In this document: piece after piece, positions 48,701 through 58,430 of the stretch
Layout: each line of letters begins with the position of its first letter
Position numbering within the stretch: position 1 is the stretch's first letter
Assembly (NCBI GenBank): GCA_002245135.1
Contig: NGBS01000583.1
Coordinates: 124,001 to 188,000 of the forward strand
Origin: Proteromonas lacertae
Taxonomy: Eukaryota; Sar; Bigyra; Opalinata; Proteromonadidae
DNA length: 64,000 bases
Reading direction: 5' to 3'
Translations under genes and position numbers: made by a program
The notes under the pieces: generated by a model
Seen by the model: only the letters and a program-made list of their open reading frames with translations
Told to the model about the DNA's origin: nothing
The model's database searches: none

Positions 48701-49386
48701 TCTATTTCACTAGAATCAATAATTCGAAGGTTGAAATGATTACCACAAACAGGATATGCATAGAGAAATGCAGTTGGGTCATTCTTAAACACTTTAAAAC
48801 GTGGATCTTCATCAAATGTATTTAAAAATGATTCTCTTTCTTCTATATCATCCCATCCAGGGATCATTATTGAGCTTTCATCTATTGGAATTTCCCTTGG
48901 TCTAAATGATGGTATTTCATTCAACAAATCACGTTTTATTCTTTTAGCTTTTGGCTTTTCGAAGGTAGATGGCTCTTTTCGTATTTCTGATTCTGATTCA
49001 GTGTTTTGAAATGAATTATATTGTGGTTGTGGTATATTAGAAGCAGGAATTCTAACTGGGGGAGCTGGAACATTCACACTTTTTTTGATATGAGTAACTA
49101 GTGGTACTCTTGGTGTTTTAGGTTTAAAATGTCTTACAGCAGGGGAATGTGGTTTTGATACATGAGATTTTGTGTTATTCTCTTGCTTCATAGTTAATAA
49201 TGGTGTTGCAGTGGGAGTTGTGCTTTGAATTTGTCTTCCTATTTGCGGTCTTTTTGTGTATAATCTAGCAGCCAATCTATCATTAGCATGAGGATCTTGT
49301 GGCAATTCTTCAGGTCTTGGTGATCTCTTCTTAGGAGAATGAGGTTGTAGACTGACAAAGTCTAGATTTGGAACTGATGAATTCAT
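36710..49386 (-). CDS. Axonemal (inner-arm type) dynein heavy chain
   Basis: One gene of about 4,208 residues with a single 41-nt intron (47913-47953). It has a Pro/Ser-rich N-terminus, the tail and linker (VEDWL...EVEKNM), and six AAA modules. Walker A motifs are GPAGTGKTES (AAA1, near 44700), GPSGSGKST (AAA2, near 43855), GVTGTGKT (AAA3, near 42800) and GVGGSGKQSL (AAA4, near 41725). GLAQAGCWTCLDEFNRID is axonemal in type. The stalk coiled coil lies at 40130-41050, with RWPLMIDPQGQANKWI in AAA5 and the C-terminal domain after it. Length and motifs fit single-headed inner-arm chains of the DNAH3/7/12 or DNAH6 group. Nine single-base +1 skips are needed, near 48324, 47706, 47420, 45262, 42438, 42365, 41971, 40026 and 38807. 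Apart from these, domain order and P-loops are intact. Confidence 0.9.
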
Positions 49387-49513
49387 ATGCTATTTTGGAT
49401 CAGAACTCGTAGATTTCAAATTATTGGATTTTAAAATCAAAGAAACAGTTTTAAATTCGGATTTTGGTTTTCTGATAAATATTAAATATTTAAATTAAGT
49501 TAATTATAAAACA

Positions 49514-49987
49514 TCAATTGCCATAAAGTAATGCTGCTTCATATCGTAGATATTCTGCTTCACTCTTTCTGATACTTTTGTTTATGTTTATACCATTTTT
49601 GATTAAATCATCAAAATTCTTCATTTGCATTAATTGATTAAACACTCCATTTGATTCAAGTATGCCATAATAAAATCCATGCATTGGATATATATTTACA
49701 TTTACACTAACACTGTCATCTTTTAGATTAACTTGTAACTTTGTAGTACTATGACTATTATTTTTGTGACAATAAGTCATATAAGCTATCATATTCACTT
49801 CATCATATTTAACTATCCACTCACTATACTGATTCTTCAAAATCTGTATTCTTTCACTCTTATCTACCATTTCTTGTGTTATTTTATTTATTTGTTCTAT
49901 AATCGAGTTAATTTTCGGATGATTAATTTTAGTTAGGTATGGTATAAACGATCTTTTTGTAGCATCTTCTTTCTTCAACTTCCATTT
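49514..49987 (-). CDS. Small hypothetical protein, start uncertain
   Basis: About 155 residues: a basic N-terminus (KKEDATKRSFIPYLTKI), a helical stretch (INKITQEMVDKSERIQ), a beta-like KLQVNLKDDSVSVNVNIYP and a C-terminal helix ending RYEAALLYGN. I do not recognise it. No ATG lies in frame; the nearest ATG (49987-49985) reads MEVEE and joins the frame only if one base is skipped, the same +1 direction as in the dynein next door. A TTG start or a missing first exon is possible. It is on the same strand as the dynein, with its stop 127 bp ahead of the dynein ATG. Confidence 0.5.
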   Translation of the reverse strand, partial: KWKLKKEDATKRSFIPYLTKINHPKINSIIEQINKITQEMVDKSERIQILKNQYSEWIVKYDEVNMIAYMTYCHKNNSHSTTKLQVNLKDDSVSVNVNIYPMHGFYYGILESNGVFNQLMQMKNFDDLIKNGININKSIRKSEAEYLRYEAALLYGN

Positions 49988-50412
49988 TGGCTGATTATTG
50001 TTAATTATACAAACTGTAATATAAAACTAATTTTATTCTAGTAATTAACTGTTAATTACGAACAGAAAATGAGTTTAACTAAATTAGATGGCTTGATTTA
50101 ATCAAGTTTGTAAATGAAATTTTAAATATAGCCGTTTTAATTTATTTTTAACATCAACAATCCAATTTACTATTAATATTCACTAATCATTAACAATAGG
50201 AGTTGCAAAACATATGTATCAAAAAAGTCAGCTAAATTGCTCTCATCATTACTATTTAACTTATATTTCATTCTAATATTCTTAATAAATAAATTCAAAT
50301 TATAATTATTATAGTAATTCACTTTATTCTTATTTATTCTACATAGTTTCCGCTTTAATTTTCTTATATTATTTCTTATTATTTCATATACTAAAAGAGT
50401 AATAAAAATACG
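49988..50412. other. 425-bp intergenic region up to the DyP inverted repeat
   Basis: AT-rich. It holds the palindrome at 50090-50106. A minus-strand open stretch at 50173-50424 is Leu/Asn/Lys-rich, has only a doubtful start inside the repeat arm, and shows no family features, so I do not call it a gene. Confidence 0.5.
50090..50106. promoter_or_regulatory. GGCTTGATTTAATCAAG palindromic motif
   Basis: It contains CTTGATT/AATCAAG in inverted orientation about 100 bp upstream of the small hypothetical gene. It combines the GGCTTGAT core with the palindromic form. Confidence 0.4.
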
Positions 50413-51124
50413 AATCATAACCAATATATTATTGTAGATTATTTATAATTTATTTATCATTTCCATGCTTGGAACAAAATAATAACCACCTGTTACAGCA
50501 TTGGTAAAATGCATTAGTTTATCATGTTTATCATCTCGCAAACCAAACATACTCTTCAACATTGTCTCAATATTATATATTGTAGAACAATAAGAAGTAA
50601 ACCATAAACCTTGTTCACCTCCAGGAGTTCCATAAGGTAAACTATGACGAACTATTTTTAAACCTTTACCATTTTCTTTTATATCAGTACGACCTACATG
50701 ACTATCAGCAGGAACTGGTTTTAATTCTTTTGAATCAGGTTTTGTTCTTCCAATTATCTTTTCTTGTTCACTGTCAGGGTGTTTATTCCATTCACTGAGA
50801 TTATGAATATATCTTTGAACAAGTACATAACTACTTCCATCAGCATTCAAAGCAGCTGCTGTTCTTTTCTCAACCGTATGACCATTGGCTGTTCCATCAA
50901 TAAAACCAGTCAAATCTCGACCATCTTTCCATCTAAATCCATTCTTTTCATCTACTAATTTCAATGTTTTATCTCCTCCAAATTCTTCAAGTACTTTACG
51001 AGATGCATCGAAAACTGCATTTGATTCTGTTCCATGTATATGAATGTATAAATCACATTGTTTAGCTGGAGCTCTTCCATAACCAGGAAAATCAATCAAT
51101 TCTTTAGCTGTGTCTTTAAGTTCT
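50413..51124 (-). repeat. Arm 1 of a 712-bp inverted repeat (DyP genes)
   Basis: Reverse complement of 51710-52421. The arms are equal in length and their translations are identical on both strands. The spacer is 585 bp (51125-51709). The arm includes most of the DyP coding region plus 30 bp of 3' flank. Confidence 0.9.
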
Positions 51125-51355
51125 AGTTTTACCTTCGAATTAAAGCACTCCACAAGCTTTTTTACCAAAACAAATGTTTCCATAAGTTGGTTGTTTATAT
51201 TCATCTGCAAAAGATTGTACTATTTGATGAAAAGTCTTAATTGCTGAAAGAAACTTCTTTTTTTCATCAGCTTTTGTTAATACATCAGGTAATACATCAT
51301 ATGTACCAAAATAAGCACATGTTGAACCTTCAGGTATTATTCCTGGTTGAGCCAT
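50443..51355 (-). CDS. DyP-type haem peroxidase, copy 1 (disrupted near residue 60)
   Basis: Starts MAQPGIIPEGSTCAYFGTY. The body matches dye-decolourising peroxidases: GFIDGTANG (the GxxDG motif with the distal Asp), VLVQRYIHNL, HVGRTDIKENG, IVRHSLPYG and the conserved GLWFTSYC. The proximal haem His fits the GRTDIKENG...RHSLPYG stretch. Compared with copy 2, four extra bases lie between 51124 and 51167, so the first 70 codons and the rest are out of frame. The 43-bp stretch 51125-51167 begins GTAAAA and ends CTAG; removing it as an intron restores the frame at the cost of 13 conserved residues (GKKLWSALIEGKT). This copy may thus be degenerate or spliced. No targeting signal is seen, so a cytosolic peroxidase is implied. 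Confidence 0.75.
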
Positions 51356-51423
51356 TTAAATAAAAATCTATGGGGTGTGAAAAGTTTTCTTCGAAATTCT
51401 TTTTTCAATTTACTTTATTATTC

Positions 51424-52391
51424 ATGTTGTCTTTTAGCATGGTTTTTACAAAAAGATATCTGGAAATGTTCTAACTAAATCTTTTTCAACGCTATACCAA
51501 TCCGGTATAATACCTGAAGGATCAACAAATGCTTATTTTGGCACTTACAATTTAATTATGAATAATACAAACAATATAAACAGGATTAAAGAAGCAACCA
51601 AAGCTTATCAATCAATAATTCATAGTTATGCTAAACAATACAATGATTCATTATTTGGCACAATATCATTTGGTAAAAAGTTGTGGAGTGCTTTAATTGA
51701 AGGTAAAACAGAACTTAAAGACACAGCTAAAGAATTGATTGATTTTCCTGGTTATGGAAGAGCTCCAGCTAAACAATGTGATTTATACATTCATATACAT
51801 GGAACAGAATCAAATGCAGTTTTCGATGCATCTCGTAAAGTACTTGAAGAATTTGGAGGAGATAAAACATTGAAATTAGTAGATGAAAAGAATGGATTTA
51901 GATGGAAAGATGGTCGAGATTTGACTGGTTTTATTGATGGAACAGCCAATGGTCATACGGTTGAGAAAAGAACAGCAGCTGCTTTGAATGCTGATGGAAG
52001 TAGTTATGTACTTGTTCAAAGATATATTCATAATCTCAGTGAATGGAATAAACACCCTGACAGTGAACAAGAAAAGATAATTGGAAGAACAAAACCTGAT
52101 TCAAAAGAATTAAAACCAGTTCCTGCTGATAGTCATGTAGGTCGTACTGATATAAAAGAAAATGGTAAAGGTTTAAAAATAGTTCGTCATAGTTTACCTT
52201 ATGGAACTCCTGGAGGTGAACAAGGTTTATGGTTTACTTCTTATTGTTCTACAATATATAATATTGAGACAATGTTGAAGAGTATGTTTGGTTTGCGAGA
52301 TGATAAACATGATAAACTAATGCATTTTACTAATGCTGTAACAGGTGGTTATTATTTTGTTCCAAGCATGGAAATGATAAATAAATTATAA
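51424..52391 (+). CDS. DyP-type haem peroxidase, copy 2 with presequence-like start
   Basis: From 51520 the frame reads IIPEGSTNAYFGTYNLIMN and continues to the stop with all DyP motifs (GFIDGTANG, HVGRTDIKENG, RHSLPYG). No ATG lies in this frame before 51558, which would cut off the conserved IIPEGS segment. The ATG at 51424 opens MLSFSMVFTK and would join the frame as SGNVLTKSFSTLYQSG if the A5 run at 51448-51452 held one more A. That sequence is rich in Ser, Thr and Lys without acids, like a mitochondrial presequence. From ELKDTAK onward the protein is identical to copy 1. The enzyme should use H2O2 to oxidise substrates; a mitochondrial site is inference. Confidence 0.78.
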
Positions 52392-52421
52392 ATAATCTAC
52401 AATAATATATTGGTTATGATT
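51710..52421 (+). repeat. Arm 2 of a 712-bp inverted repeat (DyP genes)
   Basis: Partner of 50413-51124. Identity ends sharply 30 bp after the stop codon and at the AGAACTTAAAG that follows the 39-bp GT...AG stretch. Confidence 0.9.
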
Positions 52422-52629
52422 TGACTTCTGTATTTGTATTTTCTAATATTACTTATTCATACATTCTAATTTTGTTTAAAAATGCAATCTGAAAGTATGA
52501 TGTACCCATCATCTCTTGTGTATCTTTCGTATTTTTATGTTGTAATAAAAAATGGTTTGACTCGAGTGATTTGTAACGATTCAAAAATATTCAAAGTAGG
52601 TTTTTTAATTCTGGAGTAAATAAATAGAA

Positions 52630-54843
52630 ATGACGTTGCAAGAAAATTATAATCTGTACATTAAAATAGATAGTTTAACAGGAATCGAGAATGTAAAGAC
52701 ACCTTACATCAGATTGATTCTAGACGATCAAAAATTTGCCACTGATGTTGGTAAGAATAATAGTATATCTAATTCGAAATTATTATTTAGAATGGGATGA
52801 AACAATTCTCATACCGTTGTTAGATAAAGGTTTTGAAGATAAAATCCTACAAATATCTTTATATAAAAGTAAGTCATTTTCAAGAGCAAATTTAATTTCT
52901 ACTGTGCAGTTCCCAGTAAAAACATTAACAAATGGTGAACTATTTGATGATAATATAACATTTAAAGATGGTGATAAAGAGCTAGGAAAATTAAAAGTTG
53001 TGATACAATTAGAAACACCATTTACACTGTATTTACCTCCACCAACTATTCCAAGTCGACCTCCAGATTGTATTTCGTTATTCATAGATCATGGTGAAAG
53101 AATCGTACAGAAACAAATTATTGGGACACAACTTGTGTTTTGTGTTATTACATTTTTAGGTGTTGATTATCAAACGAAAGAAGTATTATCCAGTAATGTT
53201 GATCCAATATGGAAATCAAGAATTATAATACCAGTGAAGAAAGTGATTGATTATGAAAGTGATTTTATAAAAATAGAATTAGCTACTTCCAATATTGTTG
53301 GTGCTACTTCATTAGGTTCGGAGACAATTAATCTAAAGAAATATGTTGATGGTAATTTGTTTGAAGAGAAAATTGAAATAAGAGATCAGTATTATTATTA
53401 TTTTAATATTAATTAGAAAAGGATTTTTGAATGGAGTAATATTTGGCAAAATTCAATTAATTTACAATACAACAATCCGAAGATCAAGCGCATTGAGTGG
53501 AGATCGAGCACATAAGAAAACAACAGATATTGAAGAATTAATGAAGAAAGCAAATGAATATCAAAAAGATGCACAAAAAATATTCAGAGCTCATACACTA
53601 TCAGTAACTAGTTCATCTGATGGAGTAGATACTTTACCATTACATGAAATGGTTATTATAATGCAAGAAGTAGGAATGAGTAAGGAAGATCAAGATGAAT
53701 GGATTAAAAATGCAAAAACCAAGTCTAAAGACCCAAAGAATTTGACATTTAATTATAGTGAATTTTTAGTATGGTATTTAGGAATGAAACAGAAGAAAGG
53801 AGATAATATTCCAATAGCTAATAATTTACCAAATACTACTACTTGTCCATCCTGTCAATTTGTATAAATAATTCTCTTTTTTTAACTCTATATTTTATTT
53901 AGACATGTCCAACTCCATCTGGTGTTGCTTCATTTGAATGCCCAGTTTGTCATGATAAAATATATTCACCCATCTTAAATGCAGCACAAATGATTCAAGA
54001 TCTGAGTGAGAATAAAGGTCAGATAATTATATGTAAGATGTTGTTAGAAGAATGGTTTGATGCTATTGATACACTAGGAAATGGAGTGTTGGACGAATTT
54101 GATGGAATAAAATTATTCACAGCTTTACACTTTCCAGATCCAAGTATATACTTATATATATATATTTATTATTATTTATAAATATATGTATAGAGAGTGC
54201 ATGGTCTAAGATGATGATTTTGAATAAATTAAGACCAGATGAAGGTATTTCAAAGAAACAGTGGATAGATTATACATTTTCAATGTTAGATAAAGATTCA
54301 ATGGGAATTCCAACAGATCAATCAATAAATACAATAAAAGGAGAAATAGTGAAAATAAAGAGTATATTGTGTAGATGGACTTGCACTAATTGTAACACAA
54401 TTAATAATCAAAAAGATAATGTATGTCCAAAATGTGGAGAACCTTCTCCACTGCCTTCTGATAAAGGTAAGATGTATTTTGGAAGGATGATTACCAATGA
54501 TCATGAAATTGGTTCACAAGATATCAAAATGGAAATTCAAAGAAGTGATACTACTATACAAGGTAAATATTGGGCTAAAGCGGTAGATGCACCAAATTTT
54601 GGTGAACCATTATCATTGGTAGGCTTTGTAGAAACGAATGGCACTCTATCTATGAAATTATATGAAGGAAATAATCATTTAGGTTATATTAATGGTACAT
54701 TTAGTGGTAACACTATAAAGTTTGTTTATGCTGATTCTTGTGGTTTGAATGGTACAGGAACAGTTAATTCAATTAATAAAAGTGATGGTAGTGACCTTCC
54801 TGTTTCTAGTGAAGCAAACAGTAAAGCTTGTGTTATCTTCTAA
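52630..54843 (+). CDS. C2-domain protein with EF-hand-like region, RanBP2 zinc finger and CaaX tail
   Basis: Five exons with introns at 52751-52790, 53389-53416, 53862-53902 and 54144-54193 (28-50 nt) give 684 residues. Two N-terminal C2-like beta domains (residues 1-125 and 135-250) are followed by a helical EF-hand-like region, a four-Cys pair of knuckles (CPSCQFTCP, ECPVCHDK), a second EF-hand-like stretch (AIDTLGNGVLDEFDG, FSMLDKDSMG) and a RanBP2-type finger (WTCTNCNTINNQKDNVCPKC). A beta-rich C-terminal domain follows. The protein ends ACVIF, a CaaX box whose final Phe favours geranylgeranylation. Calcium-dependent membrane association reinforced by prenylation is inferred. Not all calcium-binding Asp residues of the C2 loops are visible, so one C2 domain may be calcium-independent. 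Confidence 0.78.
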
Positions 54844-54912
54844 CTATGATATATTTATATATTAATAATTACTCTTTCATTGTTGATTTAATTTGCTTTT
54901 TTGACTATATAA

Positions 54913-54930
54913 GTTTGATTCCTATCAAAC
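54913..54930. promoter_or_regulatory. GTTTGAT-TCCT-ATCAAAC palindrome upstream of the methyltransferase
   Basis: A perfect 7-bp inverted pair with a 4-bp spacer, 15 bp before the ATG. It belongs to the same TTGAT/ATCAA family as the sites at 34862 and 50090. Confidence 0.4.
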
Positions 54931-54944
54931 CTTTTCATAATTAA

Positions 54945-55758
54945 ATGGCTGATTTTCTTCATTTAGGTATTGTTAATTCCATTATTTATAGATCGAGAGA
55001 ATTTATATAATGAATTAGTTGAAAAATATCCAACATCAAGTAGTTCTGATATAGCCAAAGTTGAAAGAGAAGAAAAGAATCTTACTAGAAGTATTTATAT
55101 ATACGGTGAGATAAATTACAAGCCATACGCTGATACTTTAGAAAAAGTAATATAGAATTACATATTTTTTTTAGATTGATAAAAATATCATAAATTGACA
55201 AAAGATGATGTATTATTGGATTTAGGATCAGGTACAGGAAAAGGAGTATTTGCAGCAAGTCTTATATTCAATTTTAAAAAGTGTATAGGAATAGAAGTAT
55301 TATTTATCTCAATATTTGTATTAGATTTTGGAGTCATTATATGGTCTATCATTAGAAATGAAAAAACAGTGGGATTCATCTGTATATTTTTAGATATCAA
55401 TAAATAGATAAAAAGAAGATTAGAAACAGGCTCATTTTGTGATAGTATAAAAATTATAATATTATATGAATAAATAGATATTGAACTTCTACTGGGAGAT
55501 TTTACTAAAATAGATTGGAGTGATTCAACTATTATTTTTGCCAATAGTACATGCTATGATGGTGTAGTATGTTGCAAATATATTTAGTTATTATAGTTAA
55601 TGAATCAAATAGCAAATAAAGCATCAAGTTTACAATCTGGAACAATTTTCATCACAACAACTAAAAAAATACCATCATTTGATTGGGAACTATTGGATGA
55701 ATCAGAATATATAATGAGTTGGGGTAAAGCTACAGTGTATATTCAAAGAAAGAAATAA
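54945..55758 (+). CDS. DOT1-like SAM-dependent methyltransferase
   Basis: Seven short exons with introns at 54967-54991, 55147-55174, 55297-55324, 55382-55407, 55445-55477 and 55567-55596 (25-33 nt) give about 214 residues. Motif I is VLLDLGSGTGKGVFAA, with an acidic motif II end in CIGIE. TIIFANSTCYDGVLMNQI and GTIFITTTK follow the order of motifs IV and V in the DOT1-like fold. The frame breaks by one base in exon 3, where an A5 run (55181-55185) should be A6 to give KKYHKL before TKDDVLLDLG. No histone-binding lysine-rich segment is visible and the protein is small, so the substrate is open; many protists carry such short DOT1-fold proteins. Confidence 0.75.
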
Positions 55759-55871
55759 ATGTTTGTTAATTCAGTTAATTTTTCTATTTTTCCTGATTAA
55801 TTCTGTGTGTTTTTTAAATATACACAACAAAACAATAAAATCAATTTTTAATTGGATATATTGCTTTAAAT

Positions 55872-58350
55872 TTATTTCACTAATGAATGAGCTGTGAAGA
55901 ATGGAGCTAAAACCAATGAAATAATTGCACTCAATTTCATCAAAATATTCAATGATGGACCAGATGTATCTTTCAAAGGATCACCTACAGTATCACCAAC
56001 AACAGCAGCTTTATGACTTTCACTACCTTTTCCACCAACATTTCCTTTCTCAATCCATTTCTTAGCATTATCCCAAGCACCACCTGTATTAGAAGCACTA
56101 ATAGCCATTTGAACACCACTTACTAATCCTCCAGCTAATACTCCAGTTAAAGCATCAACACCTAAGAAAAAGCCTGTAATAATAGGAGTTAACATCACTA
56201 ATGCACCAGGAGCAATCATTTCTTTCAAACTTGCATTAGTAGAAATAGCTACACAACGTTGATAATCAGGAACTTCTGGATTTGTTTCATTCATAATATT
56301 AGGATGTTCTCTGAATTGTCTTCTTACTTCTTCCACCATTGATTTAGCTGCTTTACCTACACTCTTCATTGTCATTGCACTGAACCAATAAGGCATCATT
56401 GCACCTACTAATAATCCAGAGAATGTTAATGGTTTTAATACATTCACAGATTCAATACCTGCTTTAGTAACAAATGCACCAAATAAAGCTAAAGAGACTA
56501 ATGAAGCTGAACCAATGGCAAAACCTTTACCAACAGCAGCAGTTGTATTACCTGCAGCATCTAAAGCATCAGTCTTTCTTCTTACACTAGCAGATAATCC
56601 AGTCATTTCAGCAATACCTCCAGCATTATCAGTGATTGGACCATAAGCATCAATAGTCAAAGCTGTACTCATTGTAGATAACATTCCCAAGGCAGCTAAA
56701 GCAACTCCATACATATTACTAAAGTAGAATGATATAAATATGGTAATAGCTAATGCAGCTACTGGAACAATACAAGATTTATATCCCAAAGCCAATCCAA
56801 ATATGATGTTAGTAGCAGCACCAGTTTCACAGGATTCAGATACTTCTTGCACTGGTCTATGTGAATAAGATGTCATATAGTCAGTGTAAAAACCAATTAT
56901 CAAACCACTCCATAAACCAGCTACAACACATCCAAAACATTCCCAATCACTACTGTATTTTCGACATAATGTAGCATTTCCATCTTTATCTAATATCACT
57001 TTCTCTAATACATCTACACAGAATTTTTCTGGTAAGAATGGCCATTGTTAAACCAATCAAAGTAGGAGTCATTAATAGTGTTGAAACAAATAATTGAATT
57101 TTTAAATTTCTTTCAATATGACCTTCTTTCTTCACTTTTAAGAATGGAATTGAAGTTGCAAAGAAACTAGTAACAAATCCAACTAATATACCAGCAGCAC
57201 TGATAGATAATGGGAAAATCAAATATTCCCAATTCTCTTTCACTTCAGGAGATACAGAAGCAATAACTAAAGCAGCACAAGATGATTCAGCAAATGATCC
57301 AAATAAATCTGCTCCCATTCCAGCTACATCGCCTACGTTATCACCTACATTATCAGCAATCACAGCTGGATTTCTAGGATCATCTTCAGGAATACCTTTC
57401 TCTACTTTTCCTACTAAATCAGCACCAACATCAGCAGCTTTAGTGTATATACCACCACCAACTCGTCCAAATAAAGCAGCAAAACTTCCACCTAAACCAT
57501 ATCCAGAGATCATTTCGAATAACAATTCAGCACTATCATATTTCTTATTCCAACCCCAGACTGCTGAATAGATATATATTGTTATATATAATGCAAATAA
57601 ACCTAATGCAGTTAATGAAAATCCCATAACACTTCCAGCTCTAAATGCTGTATTAAATCCTTCTGTCCAACTTACTTCACATTGTACACTAGTTCTGACG
57701 TTACTATATACAGCAATCTTCATTCCAATATATCCACTAATTATTGAAGCAATACCACCCAATAAGAAGGATAATGTGGAGAAGATTGAACTTGTCCAAC
57801 AACTTCCTTTGGTTTTTGCCCATTCACAACCGACTTGTAATACACCTTCAACGCATGTTACATTGTAACCTGGTATTGCTGAGTATTGCTTATGTCCACA
57901 AGTTCCAGCTGATCCAAGGAGGATATAGATCAAAATAGCAAAGCAGAAGATGAATATAAATAATATTTTATATTCTGCTGATAAAAATGCAGAAGCACCA
58001 TCAGAAATGTATTTATGAATAGTCTAGTGTGTTATAACGATATAAAAAGTATACCTTGCAATGCTTTTGTTCTAATCGCAGCAGCTTCTTCAGTGTCTGC
58101 GGCTTCCTCAATCTCTCTAAGTAAATCTTCAGGACAAACCAGACTCTCTACCTTCAACCTGTCTTACATGCGATTCAACCCTAAAAAATAAAATAAACTA
58201 TCATACTTAATTTGTCTAACAATGTAAGTCTGAACAATTGCGAAGATAATGCCTATCACAACAGCAATACTAATCAATATATCAATGTAATGATCCTATA
58301 TAAATATAAATAGTCATTTAAATAAGAAAATATTGAGATTATCATACCAT
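55872..58350 (-). CDS. Membrane proton-pumping pyrophosphatase, copy 1 (K+-dependent type)
   Basis: Four exons with introns at 58296-58347, 58181-58206 and 58024-58054 give about 788 residues and some 15-16 membrane segments. The catalytic set is complete: [30 protein letters not shown] and [21 protein letters not shown] has Ala at the cation-switch position, typical of K+-stimulated H+-PPases. It should pump H+ into acidocalcisomes, vacuoles or Golgi using PPi. Three +1 skips are needed, near 58134, 58055 and 57039. The last is an extra A in ATGGCCATTC that is absent from copy 2 (ATGGCCTTC) in a stretch otherwise almost identical. The first exon may be only the ATG. Confidence 0.88.
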
Positions 58351-58430
58351 ATCCAAAAACTAAGAATGGGCGGGATAGCTTATTTGATCGTTACACAAAC
58401 TTGGTAGTGATTTGTGTGTCTCTTCATTAA

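Noticed and set aside
50173-50424. 83-residue minus-strand open frame
   Set aside because: Its apparent start is inside the DyP repeat arm, and its composition is that of random AT-rich DNA.
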